From Saprospiraceae bacterium (GTDB lineage Bacteria; Bacteroidota; Bacteroidia; Chitinophagales; Saprospiraceae), in contig JANQPA010000102.1 of NCBI GenBank assembly GCA_028285545.1, positions 81,227 through 145,226 on the forward strand: 64,000 nucleotides of DNA, in the 5' to 3' direction. The translations under genes were made by a program, and so were the position numbers. Below are positions 8,378 through 17,161 of the stretch, piece by piece. Below the pieces are notes generated by a model, which worked only from the letters and a program-made list of their open reading frames with translations, was not told the origin of the DNA and searched no databases. Numbering within the stretch: the first letter of the stretch is position 1; each line of letters opens with the position of its first letter.

Positions 8378-9583
8378 TTATTCCTGTTTTGGCCTTGAGA
8401 GTTTAAAATATTTGTTCGCTGTTTCGTCAAGTCGATTTATTAGTTTTTCGAAATTCTTTTGATTTGGTTCAAGGTCAACGTATTTGTCAATAATATTACT
8501 CCGTTTATAAATCAGAAAAGTATTTTCCGCATTCGGGTCAATTTTGTTTAGATAGACTTCTGATGTTTTATCGTTAAAAGAAGGTACAAAAGTCAAAGCA
8601 ACTTTTTTTAGACCAAGTTCAGTACCAAGCTCTTCTAATTCCTGCATTCTCTTATCTTTATCGTACCTCATTTCGTTGCCATAAACAAAATATACTTTTA
8701 AATATTCTTTCCTTTTATGACTTTCGCTGTCTAAAAAAACAAGCCAATCTTTGATTTCATCCCAATTTGGTTTGTTGCCTACAAAATATAAAATACCGTG
8801 ATACCAACCGTATTTGCAAATCGGACAGGTTTTTGTGCCTTTATCTGCTCCATAAGCGTGGAATGGAGTAAAGGAAATAATATCTTCACCTACTTTTTTA
8901 CCTGAGTTTAAAGCGCTATCAATTTGTATTGGGTAATCAGGGATATTTAAGCCTAATATGATATTGCGTTCGCCAATCAGCAAATCATCTTTTTGTACAA
9001 ACCGAATTATGCCAGTTCCACCACGATTTTCCATTTTTTTCCTACGTTGAGTTGTTAAAAGTGGGTCGTTGTCAAACACAAAATCATCAATATAGTAAGG
9101 TTCTTCCAAATTTTTCTCTTTTACGGTAATGTGAATGTGTGCAGGTTCGTCTCTACTTGGGTAAGTTCCTGGTTTTGTAGTATAAATTGAGTATTTACCT
9201 TGCTCATCTGTGTTCAGCCAACCTCTTATATAGCCGTGAGTCTGACCTAATTTATTTTTTGGCATATTTCTTTCTTCACTATCTTTTGTGGCATAAACTC
9301 CTGCGCTATTCGTATGGTAATAGTACAGAATTACATTTGAGGCTGGGGTTTTTCCATCAATTTGATATACAGTTCCCGTAAGCAAAATTTTCTGTCCCTT
9401 TTTTTTAAATGCCGGACTGTTATCACTTGATGTCAAGTGCTTGGGAATTTTATAGTAAAACGGCATTGATTTGTCGAAGTCATCACTCACAATGTTGTCT
9501 TGCTTTTGGGTTGTTTGGCTGTTGCAGCTCGATAAGGTTAAATACGCCAACAGAAGAAATACTAATTTAAGAATTCGTAACAT
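8378..9583 (-). CDS. Lipoprotein: intradiol dioxygenase-like domain fused to a thioredoxin-like domain
   Basis: This 401-residue protein starts with a lipoprotein signal ending LTLSSC, with Cys20 as the lipid site. Residues ~55-215 match intradiol ring-cleavage dioxygenases: the four expected ferric-iron ligands are visible as Tyr97 (SAGVYA), Tyr141 (PGTYP), His149 and His151 (PAHIHITV). HGYIRGWLNTD and YYIDDFVFDNDP are typical of the exported branch of that family. Residues ~235-395 look like a thioredoxin fold with a CPIC pair (Cys253, Cys256) and end in a predicted peroxiredoxin-like beta/alpha segment. Membrane-anchored catechol-type oxidation coupled to a redox domain would be an uncommon combination. 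The gene lies 89 bases downstream of a LytTR regulator gene on the same strand. The substrate is unknown. Confidence 0.78.
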   Translation of the reverse strand: MLRILKLVFLLLAYLTLSSCNSQTTQKQDNIVSDDFDKSMPFYYKIPKHLTSSDNSPAFKKKGQKILLTGTVYQIDGKTPASNVILYYYHTNSAGVYATKDSEERNMPKNKLGQTHGYIRGWLNTDEQGKYSIYTTKPGTYPSRDEPAHIHITVKEKNLEEPYYIDDFVFDNDPLLTTQRRKKMENRGGTGIIRFVQKDDLLIGERNIILGLNIPDYPIQIDSALNSGKKVGEDIISFTPFHAYGADKGTKTCPICKYGWYHGILYFVGNKPNWDEIKDWLVFLDSESHKRKEYLKVYFVYGNEMRYDKDKRMQELEELGTELGLKKVALTFVPSFNDKTSEVYLNKIDPNAENTFLIYKRSNIIDKYVDLEPNQKNFEKLINRLDETANKYFKLSRPKQE

Positions 9584-9672
9584 TTATAGTGTTTTCTAAT
9601 AAATGTAGAAATTGATGTGCTCGTCCACATCATATTTTGCAATCAATTGTCCGTGTGGTGTAAATAAATAGC

Positions 9673-10479
9673 TTACTGGATAAGTGGTTCCCAATTACTT
9701 CTGAAATGTCTGCTTAATCGAATGACTTGACCATTTTTAAGTGTCGCGTCATAATCGCCATTACTTCTTGATTTCACTTCCTTGACGTGTGTAGCTTTTA
9801 TAATTGTTGAGCGATGCACTCTTAAAAAGATAGTTGGGTCAAGTTCAGTTTCAAATTGCTTTAGACTTTTATTCACCAAAATTTTTCGGTCGCCCACATA
9901 AACCACAGAATAGGGTTTATCGGTCGAAATAAGCTGTATTGTTGATACTGGTATCGTAATGATTTTTGAGCCGACTTTAAATTTGATGATATCAGAAAAA
10001 GATTTGGTTAAATTGGTTGGTTTATGGTTTGCAATATAGATTACAGGAAAAATAGTATACCATAATAAAGCAATATAGAATTGATTTGAGAATGCAGCAT
10101 TAAAAATATTAGTAAATCGATGCGTAGGTGTAAAAATTAAACTACTAACAAACACAAATAAACAAGTAAATAGTAAAATATTGAAAAAACTAAAAACTAT
10201 TCCAATTCCCAAATTGAGCGGAAGTCTACTCAATTTATTTTTTGGATTAATAGCCTTAATCAGTCTGTTTATAAGAATGGTAAAAGGAATAAAAAATCCC
10301 CAAAACATATTGTAAAGTAAAGATTCTAATAAATAGAAACCTGTTTGTTGTATTCTACTGTAAATGTAGTCTTGAAGTATTGCCATTAGAAAAACGAAAA
10401 CGACAATTAGAAAGTACAATGGTATTTTTCCAATTTTCGGAATTTTGAATTTTTGATTTGTATTAATTGATTGTTCCAA
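9673..10479 (-). CDS. Membrane-bound LytTR DNA-binding regulator
   Basis: This 268-residue protein has about four hydrophobic helices in residues ~15-155 (for example IPLYFLIVVFVFLMAIL and FYIALLWYTIFPVIYI). A C-terminal LytTR domain (~170-268) follows, with IPVSTIQLISTDKPYSVVY, the helix FETELDPTIFLRVHRSTII, and the end GQVIRLSRHFRSNW. LytTR proteins bind paired direct repeats in promoters. The membrane part suggests that signal sensing and DNA binding are in one chain, with no separate histidine kinase. It precedes the dioxygenase/thioredoxin lipoprotein gene, which is its most likely target or operon partner. The target is an inference. Confidence 0.85.
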   Translation of the reverse strand: MEQSINTNQKFKIPKIGKIPLYFLIVVFVFLMAILQDYIYSRIQQTGFYLLESLLYNMFWGFFIPFTILINRLIKAINPKNKLSRLPLNLGIGIVFSFFNILLFTCLFVFVSSLIFTPTHRFTNIFNAAFSNQFYIALLWYTIFPVIYIANHKPTNLTKSFSDIIKFKVGSKIITIPVSTIQLISTDKPYSVVYVGDRKILVNKSLKQFETELDPTIFLRVHRSTIIKATHVKEVKSRSNGDYDATLKNGQVIRLSRHFRSNWEPLIQ

Positions 10480-10669
10480 TGTTTCTTTAGCTTGCGTTCA
10501 ACAACTTGCTATCCAAACAAAAGGTGCGGATAGATGATTTTATATCCTCAAATTTCATATCAAATAATAGTTTAACTCGTATTCCTAAAAACCACAATGA
10601 ATTATTATCATTGTTGGAAAACGTTTTTCTTCCTTAGCCCAATCACTAATTTAATCAATTTTTCAGGCC

Positions 10670-11617
10670 TTAATGTCTTTTGGATCTTTTCCACCAATCC
10701 CTGAATAATCTAATAGCCTCTAACTTTCCTTTTTTATTCACATAGGCTGGACGGATTGATTGATATTGCTTTAGCACTACTGATGCCTCTTTCAAAAGCA
10801 TAGAATCTTTTTTTATTGGGATAAAATCTTCTGGTAATGCGTAGGTAAAGTAACCCTTTTCATTAGCAAATACTGGTATATTGAAAAAACTACGTTTTAC
10901 AAATTCATCCGTTTTTTGATTATGAATACTTGCATCTACAAAAAAATCAACCGCATGGTCAGGATATCCAAACAAATAACCATAAGCTCGGTAACGGTCA
11001 TTTTTCTGTTCAAATTCTATAGCAGTTAAAATTACGGCTGGATCGTATCCAGGAACAAAACCCCATTGAGCAAAAAACGGAGCCTGAGTCTCCAATAACT
11101 TATCTAGTAAATCGGTACGGCAAATAAGTATTTGCATATTTCGATTCCCATCCCAAACCTTTTTGAAGGGAATTAACAAAAATTGATAATTCTCAAAGGA
11201 TAAAGCATCTAAAACCCGATTCCAGCTGTTCACTTTATTCAAGTTTAGTTGGGTGCTATCATCCTGTAAATTTACCACGAATCGTTGTCCATCAAATTGT
11301 AAGCTGTCCTTCCCCAAAGGATAAGATAAAGCAAATCCAATACTACTCATTGGTTTTAAATCACCCAATAATGAGTAAAGAGCTTCGTGATCGAGGGCAT
11401 GCCCAATAATAGAATCCGCAAGTATTTGCTCTTCCTCAGTAAGTTGTTCATACCCTGGAAATGGAATAGTGTGGCGGGAGGCAGAAAAAGGTTTTTGCTT
11501 ATTCGAAATTGAACTACAAGCACTCAAAATCAGTGCAAGAGTAAACAATATTATTAAATGACAGCTCGAATGAATACGTAAAGAAGAATTATACTTTGTT
11601 ATCATTATCTTTTTCAT
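10670..11617 (-). CDS. Lipoprotein of unknown function
   Basis: This is a 315-residue protein with an N-terminal hydrophobic stretch ending LALILSACSS, a lipobox, so it is probably anchored in the outer or inner membrane. I do not recognise a catalytic family. The body has an acidic helical start (YEQLTEEEQILADSIIGHALDHEALYSLL) and a beta-rich middle. The segment GYLFGYPDHAVDFFVDA and the basic end FRDWWKRSKRH stand out. It is the last gene of a minus-strand cluster, 20 bases after the DUF6702 gene and downstream of a peptidase M28 gene, which suggests co-expression with envelope peptidase functions. Confidence 0.6.
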   Translation of the reverse strand: MKKIMITKYNSSLRIHSSCHLIILFTLALILSACSSISNKQKPFSASRHTIPFPGYEQLTEEEQILADSIIGHALDHEALYSLLGDLKPMSSIGFALSYPLGKDSLQFDGQRFVVNLQDDSTQLNLNKVNSWNRVLDALSFENYQFLLIPFKKVWDGNRNMQILICRTDLLDKLLETQAPFFAQWGFVPGYDPAVILTAIEFEQKNDRYRAYGYLFGYPDHAVDFFVDASIHNQKTDEFVKRSFFNIPVFANEKGYFTYALPEDFIPIKKDSMLLKEASVVLKQYQSIRPAYVNKKGKLEAIRLFRDWWKRSKRH

Positions 11618-11637
11618 TGCAAAACAAAGCTAAAGGT

Positions 11638-12159
11638 TTAATCAAAGACAACCTGGTCTTCAGGTAGCCTCTTGTCAAGATTAATGGCTTTTTTGGTATC
11701 GTTCGCCCGAATGTTAACAATGTTTGTTTGCGAATCGAAGGCATTTGTAAGGAGACTATTGTGTACTTTGATTTTAACAATTTCCGATATGTTATAAGCC
11801 TCCAGTTGGCATATAATGACATTGTCCTCTACAATTTCAGCAGTTTCCACTTTCTGGTTTAGGTAATTGAGGGGAATAAGAGAATCGTTTACAGAAATGG
11901 AGAGCTTTGAACATAGGTAATGCTCAACATGAGCCTGTGCATTTTCAATTGGGGTATTCGTCCCCAAACCGAGACGGACACCCTCTTCCTGAAAAATGGA
12001 TTCTTCAAGATCATTGACAAAAATTTTCACCCGAATAGATAGCTTTTGAGTTTCTGGGTGATGTTGAATTGAAGTAATGCTAATGTAAAACTCATGAGCT
12101 ATTAGAACTGTTGAATAAACAACAAGCAACAAGAAGGTCAGAGCAATCTTTTTCTTCAA
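11638..12159 (-). CDS. DUF6702 family exported protein
   Basis: This 173-residue protein has a signal peptide (MKKKIALTFLLLVVYS) followed by HEFYISITSIQHHPETQKLSIRVKIFVNDLEESI. That is the signature of DUF6702 proteins, which in Bacteroidota often sit beside secreted metallopeptidases. The fold appears all-beta after residue 20. It begins 13 bases after the M28 peptidase stop and ends 20 bases before the lipoprotein start, so the three genes form an operon. The role is unknown; an accessory or periplasmic chaperone-like role would be a guess. Confidence 0.75.
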   Translation of the reverse strand: MKKKIALTFLLLVVYSTVLIAHEFYISITSIQHHPETQKLSIRVKIFVNDLEESIFQEEGVRLGLGTNTPIENAQAHVEHYLCSKLSISVNDSLIPLNYLNQKVETAEIVEDNVIICQLEAYNISEIVKIKVHNSLLTNAFDSQTNIVNIRANDTKKAINLDKRLPEDQVVFD

Positions 12160-12172
12160 TTTTTAAGCAAGT

Positions 12173-13603
12173 TTACAAGCCATACTTATCAATCATATAG
12201 ATTAAGCCCGCAATAGAGGCCGTCCCTAATTCGATCTCACGAGGATGTACAGTAGAAAATACGTCATTCGGCGAATGGTGTAAATCGAACATGCGTTGTG
12301 AGTCGGGATTGAAGCCAATGGTAGGCGTCCCAAGCGTGTTACGTAAGGGGTTTATATCAACTCCACCGCCACCCTTTTTGATAAAAGTAATTGTATTCCG
12401 GTCAAAATGTGGTAACCATGATCGGAATTTCTCTATAGTAGCATCTTCGGCAGTAACCCCAAAACCTCTTGGTGAAAATGCACCGGCATCACTTTCTAGT
12501 GCGATAAGATGATTCTCATTGTTCTTTTCTGCTAGTTCCGCATATTTTAAACCGCCTCGGGTTCCGTTTTCTTCATTCATGAACATAACTGCTCGGATCG
12601 TACGCTTGGGCTTGATATCCAATTTTTTGAATAGCCGAAGTACTTGGATGGATTGCATGCATCCTGCACCGTCATCGTGTGCACCATGTCCAACATCCCA
12701 GGAGTCAAGATGACCCCCAATTGTGATGATCTCATCCGGAAATTCTGATCCGGTGAGCTCACCGATGACATTGTGAGAAGGAGCATCTTCCAATGTTTGG
12801 CAAGTCATTTTCAAAAAGAGTCTTGTATTGGGGTTTTGCTTCAAAGCTTCTGTTAAGCGATCAGCAGATTGATAGCCCAAAGCTGCAGCTGGTATTTTGG
12901 GAATACTGTCCTGATAACTGGTAACGCCTGTATGTGGAACATCGTCAAAGGCGGTCCCTACCGATCGGATCACAACACCAACCGCTCCATATTTTGCAGC
13001 TGTAGAAGGACCCGCAGACCGTTGATCAACCGCACCGCCATACGCCGCACCCGTTCGAATGTGGCGTTGATCTGTTGCACGATTATAAAAAACGATCTTT
13101 CCCTTGATGTTTTCTTCTCCCAATGATTCAACATCCTCTAGAGACTGTACTTCAACCACTTCTGCGGTAAGTCCCTCTGCAGGAGTCGCTACAGACATTC
13201 CAAGTGCTAAAACTGTTAATTCTCCGCTTGAGCTGCCTACAATCCTTGCCACTTCTTTCTCCCCGCGTTTCCAATTAGGAACCATTACATCTTGCTTATA
13301 TACTTTATCGAATCCATATTCATTCATTACCTGTTCGGTCCATTCCACTGCTTTTGCCGCTCCTGCCGAACCGCTTAAACGATGACCAATATTGTTGCAC
13401 AGGTGATCGAGTAAGCTGTAGGTTTCTCTCGATGTCAGGGCTTCGTCAAAGAGTTGTTTTATCATTTTGGTGTCCTCCAGGTTCAATTCCTGTTGTTCAC
13501 CATTTTGCTCAACTGACTGAGGAGTCTGAGAATTTTGACAGCCAGAAAAAATAAAACAAATAGCGAGTAGGGCAGCCGAAAAGTATAGGCTTAGGTTTTT
13601 CAT
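12173..13603 (-). CDS. Peptidase M28 family lipoprotein (carboxypeptidase Q-like)
   Basis: This 476-residue exported zinc aminopeptidase/dipeptidase-like enzyme has a lipoprotein signal ending CFIFSGCQ. The middle region (~150-260) looks like an inserted PA-type domain, and the catalytic part carries the M28 zinc motifs. These are His and Asp in IGGHLDSWDVG, HDDGAG for the bridging Asp, FMNEENGTRGG for the catalytic and zinc Glu, and LHHSPNDVF for the last His. The arrangement resembles mammalian plasma glutamate carboxypeptidase. It is the first gene of the operon with the DUF6702 protein and a lipoprotein. It is transcribed away from the S41-like gene at 13794, so the 190 bases between them should hold two promoters. 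Confidence 0.88.
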   Translation of the reverse strand: MKNLSLYFSAALLAICFIFSGCQNSQTPQSVEQNGEQQELNLEDTKMIKQLFDEALTSRETYSLLDHLCNNIGHRLSGSAGAAKAVEWTEQVMNEYGFDKVYKQDVMVPNWKRGEKEVARIVGSSSGELTVLALGMSVATPAEGLTAEVVEVQSLEDVESLGEENIKGKIVFYNRATDQRHIRTGAAYGGAVDQRSAGPSTAAKYGAVGVVIRSVGTAFDDVPHTGVTSYQDSIPKIPAAALGYQSADRLTEALKQNPNTRLFLKMTCQTLEDAPSHNVIGELTGSEFPDEIITIGGHLDSWDVGHGAHDDGAGCMQSIQVLRLFKKLDIKPKRTIRAVMFMNEENGTRGGLKYAELAEKNNENHLIALESDAGAFSPRGFGVTAEDATIEKFRSWLPHFDRNTITFIKKGGGGVDINPLRNTLGTPTIGFNPDSQRMFDLHHSPNDVFSTVHPREIELGTASIAGLIYMIDKYGL

Positions 13604-13793
13604 ATTTAAAAAATTTCAGTGGTTCGATAATAAATGTACAATTAAATTGGTTGGTGAAAAAACAAAATGGACCTTAGACAATCGATATTTCTTAATTGAC
13701 AGTATTTCCCAATAGGCGCGAACTATAATTTCTGGTGTTAGCTGGGATGGAAAAAGACAGACACCTAACTTCCTCCAAACAAATGCTATCATC

Positions 13794-15677
13794 ATGTATT
13801 TACTACGAACACTATCTCTATTACTTCTAATTATTATTCTCACGCCGGCTTGTAGCCAAGAAAAAATGATTGAAAAAAATCAAAAAACCTGGTTTTCAGA
13901 TTTGGATTACCTGGTCCAATTATTGAAAGAAAACCATCCAAATCCCTATTGGTTAAATGATGAAGCTGGCCATCAATATTTAATCGACAAGGCCAAAAAA
14001 ACAATCCAGCAGGAATACGAGCAAGAGGGGTTTGAAGAAAAAATGTTAACTCAATTTAGTCAAATCATTGCCTATTTGGGTGATGGCCATACTTATGTGA
14101 AAAATCGTTTTTCACTCCTTGGTCGACTCCCTTTTAACCCTTACCCTTTTTCAGAAGGGATCTTTATTTTATCTGCGGCAGCGGATAAAAAGGAATGCCT
14201 CGGTGGTAAAATCACTCATATTGACCAAGTCCCTATCCAAGAGGTGCTCACCAGGCTCAAAACCACCATTCCTGCAGCCAATCAATCCGGCATTGATCGA
14301 AATATCTTTCGCTATCTTAATATTCCTGGCTTACTATATGGTCTGGGTATTACCAAAGAGAAAGATCAAGCGAGTTTAACAATAGAAACACCGGAAGGTA
14401 AAATTATCGAAACTACTTTCCAGCGCATGAGTTCAGAAGATACTCCGAATTTCCTTTCTGCCCGTAAGGTTCTCGAAATTCCAAGCCCCCTTTACATCAA
14501 AAATCCTGGAAAAAACTACTGGTTTGAATATGACTCTGAGAAAAAACACCTCTTTTTTAGATTCACCAGTGAAAAACAAGCAAAGGGAGAGCCAAAGTTT
14601 AAAAAATTTCGAAAGCGCTTATTTCAATTCATTGATCAAAACCCAGTAGATAAATTTATCATCGATATTCGCCATAATGGTGGAGGCAATGGTACCATTC
14701 AATGCAGTATCCTGGAAGATATTATTACAAGGCCTAAAATCAACCAACGAGGAAAATTATTCGTTTTGACTTCTGATTGGACTTACTCTGCCGCTATTAT
14801 CCTGGCTACAAATTTAGAGACAAAAACAAAGGCAATCTTTGTAGGGGAGGCACCTGGTGATTCTCCAAATAACATCGGCGACAATGAACCTTTTACTTTA
14901 CCTACCAGTGGTTTAACCTTTGAATTATCTCCTTTTATTTGGATGAACACCTTTCCTTTTGATGAGCGAATAGAACTTCAACCTGATCTGCCCATTGCCT
15001 ATACTTTTGAAAGCTATTTACAGGGAAAAGACCTCTTTCTTGAGGCTGCTTACGCCTATACTTTACCTTCTAATCGCAAAAAGCTGGAAGTAGAAAAACT
15101 TCAAAAACACTTTGGACGATATGAATTTAGTCCTGGAAACCTCCTGAATATTTCACAAAAAGGCGAGCGGATCACTTTAGATGCCCCGGGTAAATTATTG
15201 ACTGAATTGTATCCTTCTGACACCAGCTACTACTCTACAGATCTACGAGGCATGAAAGTGGAGTTTCCCAATGAGGAGACTGTCCAAATTACTTTTTCCA
15301 GCGGAACATCCCAACTTTTTAAAAAATTACCCCAAAGCAAAAAAGTAGCAATGGAATATATTCTGGAAGGAGATTATAAAGCCGCACTTAAAGCTTTTCA
15401 ACAACTCAAAGTGGATTACCCTTCAGAAGTGAGTCTATCTGGCAATAACCTGGTTATGCAAGCCTATAACCTGGCCAGAATGACTGGCAACTGGAAAATA
15501 GGTTTAAAACTGATGAAGATCAATACAAAAATAAACCCTGGCTCCTGGCTAGCTTTTGGGGAATTGGCTCAAATGCGTGTGTGGCAAGGAAAGTATATCG
15601 GAGCCATAGGCCCAGGTTTAAAAAGTAAAAGTATATCTCATTATGATGTCTATAAGTTACCGGCAGCATCAAGGTAG
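13794..15677 (+). CDS. S41-like serine peptidase lipoprotein
   Basis: This 627-residue protein has a lipoprotein signal (MYLLRTLSLLLLIIILTPACS). An N-terminal helical part, typical of the S41 (tail-specific protease) group, contains IAYLGDGHTYV. The catalytic half contains FIIDIRHNGGGNG and FVLTSDWTYSAAIILATNLE, where the Ser before AA is the expected nucleophile. VGEAPGDSPNNIGD and LPTSGLTFELS follow, as in other family members. After residue ~440 there is a beta-rich domain, then a TPR-like helical end (GDYKAALKAFQQLKVDYP). A peptidase of this type would cut proteins or peptides in the envelope. The start was chosen for the signal peptide. Confidence 0.8.
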   Translation: MYLLRTLSLLLLIIILTPACSQEKMIEKNQKTWFSDLDYLVQLLKENHPNPYWLNDEAGHQYLIDKAKKTIQQEYEQEGFEEKMLTQFSQIIAYLGDGHTYVKNRFSLLGRLPFNPYPFSEGIFILSAAADKKECLGGKITHIDQVPIQEVLTRLKTTIPAANQSGIDRNIFRYLNIPGLLYGLGITKEKDQASLTIETPEGKIIETTFQRMSSEDTPNFLSARKVLEIPSPLYIKNPGKNYWFEYDSEKKHLFFRFTSEKQAKGEPKFKKFRKRLFQFIDQNPVDKFIIDIRHNGGGNGTIQCSILEDIITRPKINQRGKLFVLTSDWTYSAAIILATNLETKTKAIFVGEAPGDSPNNIGDNEPFTLPTSGLTFELSPFIWMNTFPFDERIELQPDLPIAYTFESYLQGKDLFLEAAYAYTLPSNRKKLEVEKLQKHFGRYEFSPGNLLNISQKGERITLDAPGKLLTELYPSDTSYYSTDLRGMKVEFPNEETVQITFSSGTSQLFKKLPQSKKVAMEYILEGDYKAALKAFQQLKVDYPSEVSLSGNNLVMQAYNLARMTGNWKIGLKLMKINTKINPGSWLAFGELAQMRVWQGKYIGAIGPGLKSKSISHYDVYKLPAASR

Positions 15678-15690
15678 TTATTGGTTTATG

Positions 15691-15735
15691 GAGGCATATG
15701 GAGACAATTTGTCTTCATATATCTCTACTTATATC
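15691..15735. repeat. Inverted purine/pyrimidine repeat, family member A
   Basis: A purine-rich arm (atatggagacaa) is followed directly by its complement with one mismatch (ttgtcttcatat), then by more tatctct-type units. It belongs to the intergenic family also seen at 22160, 34788, 52248, 56283 and 63873. It lies right after the stop of the S41-like gene and may act as its terminator. Confidence 0.55.
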
Positions 15736-15767
15736 TTATTGAGTTGGTTGAGTTGGGAATAGATTTT

Positions 15768-15801
15768 TAGTGAAGAGTAACGAGTGAAGAGTGAAGAGTT
15801 C
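15768..15801 (+). repeat. Short direct repeats of the type gtgaaga(gt)
   Basis: The unit gtgaagagt occurs three times, with one variant (aacgagt), in about 30 bases. It is intergenic, upstream of the IS4 element. No function is seen. Confidence 0.5.
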
Positions 15802-15852
15802 TGCCTTATTCAGGATTGTTCGTAACCCCTACGCCCCCTCTTGTTCGTGGCG

Positions 15853-15862
15853 ATTTCCCAAT
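15853..15862 (+). repeat. Left target-site duplication of the IS4 element
   Basis: The ten bases atttcccaat directly abut the left end of the element. They are repeated exactly at 17152-17161. Confidence 0.9.
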
Positions 15863-17151
15863 CATAGCTGTCTGGAACCTTATAACGGACTAAGAAGAGT
15901 CTAGAGTTTTAATCATTTCTGGGTTTTCCCTACAAATTTCGACTACTATTTTAAGCATCTCTAACTCTAGTTCATTGGCAAATCTTAATTTGGCAATTTT
16001 ATAACTGTCCAAAAGGTTATTAGATTTATACAAATAAATGAGCATTGCTGTAATTAAAGTAGTATACATGACTACTTTGATTCCATTTTCATTTCTTGAT
16101 AAAAAGTGCTTTAAGCCAAGTTCTTGTTTTAAGAATTTAAATAGCACCTCTATGTCCCATCGACGGCGGTATATTTCAGTAATGGATTGAGCATCGAGAG
16201 CTGAGATATTTGTCAAAAAGTTAATCGGTTCATTACTTTTCTTTATGGTTGCCTGGATTAATCGAAAGGTGTTCTGAGTTTTTTTATGCTTGCTACCAAA
16301 TAAATGCACTTCTAGGTCTCTGTGTATTTTTAAAGTTGGGGTTTCAAGAAACTGACCCTCTGCTATTTCAGTATGTAATCCGACTTGCTTGTATTTTAGT
16401 AGTCGTTGTTGTGAAGCCCGCAAGCGGGTAACAAATTGAATTTGGTCTTGACTGAATTCATCAAAAGTCTTTCTTTTGGAAATACCCCGATCAAAGACTA
16501 CTATTTCATCTTTTGCAATCTGACTTTGTCGAATAGCCTCTCTGAGGGCAAAGTCTTCGGTGAGAGCTCGTTGTTCATTGAAAAACAATGCTTTGCGTAT
16601 ATTTTGCCCATCAAAACCTATTGAAAACTTAATTTGTAACCTCAAGGGAGCTTCTTTGTCTTTGGGTTTTTGCCCCACCTTCATTCCGTTTGTCTTAAGC
16701 AACTTCGATGAAATGGAGATTAAGGTCGAATCAAAACGAATAAGCTTAAAAGGGAGCGAAGATTGAGCTGGAAAATATAGCTGCATAATAGCCGAGACCT
16801 TTTCAAATAATTCTTTGAAGTATTCAGCATTTATATAACTAAGACGTTCCGAAAGAGAACTATGATCTGTTCTAACTCCCCAAGGTATGCCAGCATATTG
16901 ACGGAAAAGGGCTTTTGAAAATAGTTCCTCTAAAATCCGAAAAGAAAGTTCCTTTTGACTCAATAAACCATAAACTAATAATTGAAATATCCGCTTTCCG
17001 TATAGCTTCTTTACTTGATAATCAACCTTATGGTCTTTGGCCAACTTCTCAAATAACTCTTCTGGAATCAGGTTTAATAGATCATTTACAGTACATCTTT
17101 TTTCTTTCATGTACTCAATTTAAACTAATTTTTAGGTTCCAGACAGCTATG
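15863..17151 (-). mobile_element. Complete IS4-family insertion sequence (1289 bp)
   Basis: The ends are perfect 18-base inverted repeats: catagctgtctggaacct at 15863-15880 and its complement at 17134-17151. A 10-base direct repeat flanks them. One transposase gene fills the element. The length, terminal repeats and duplication size fit the IS4 superfamily (10-12 bp duplications occur in the IS231-like groups). Joining the flanks restores ggcgatttcccaatcgcc, an imperfect palindrome, so the element jumped into a hairpin sequence. The uniform ends and intact gene suggest a recent insertion. Confidence 0.93.
15890..17110 (-). CDS. IS4-family DDE transposase
   Basis: This 406-residue transposase catalyses cut-and-paste movement of its own element. 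The acidic triad is visible: Asp127 in IRFDSTLIS, Asp207 in VVFDRGISK, and Glu321 inside the YREK signature Y314-R317-E321-K328 (YRRRWDIEVLFKFLK), whose spacing of 2, 3 and 6 residues is exactly that of IS4. The N-terminal ~100 residues form the DNA-binding helical region (WGVRTDHSSLSERLSYI). The gene is intact from ATG to stop with no frameshift, so the element may still be active. It runs on the minus strand between the two 18-base ends. Confidence 0.93.
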   Translation of the reverse strand: MKEKRCTVNDLLNLIPEELFEKLAKDHKVDYQVKKLYGKRIFQLLVYGLLSQKELSFRILEELFSKALFRQYAGIPWGVRTDHSSLSERLSYINAEYFKELFEKVSAIMQLYFPAQSSLPFKLIRFDSTLISISSKLLKTNGMKVGQKPKDKEAPLRLQIKFSIGFDGQNIRKALFFNEQRALTEDFALREAIRQSQIAKDEIVVFDRGISKRKTFDEFSQDQIQFVTRLRASQQRLLKYKQVGLHTEIAEGQFLETPTLKIHRDLEVHLFGSKHKKTQNTFRLIQATIKKSNEPINFLTNISALDAQSITEIYRRRWDIEVLFKFLKQELGLKHFLSRNENGIKVVMYTTLITAMLIYLYKSNNLLDSYKIAKLRFANELELEMLKIVVEICRENPEMIKTLDSS

Positions 17152-17161
17152 ATTTCCCAAT
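17152..17161 (+). repeat. Right target-site duplication of the IS4 element
   Basis: This is an exact copy (atttcccaat) of the ten bases left of the element. It is followed by cgcc, which completes the target palindrome. Confidence 0.9.
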
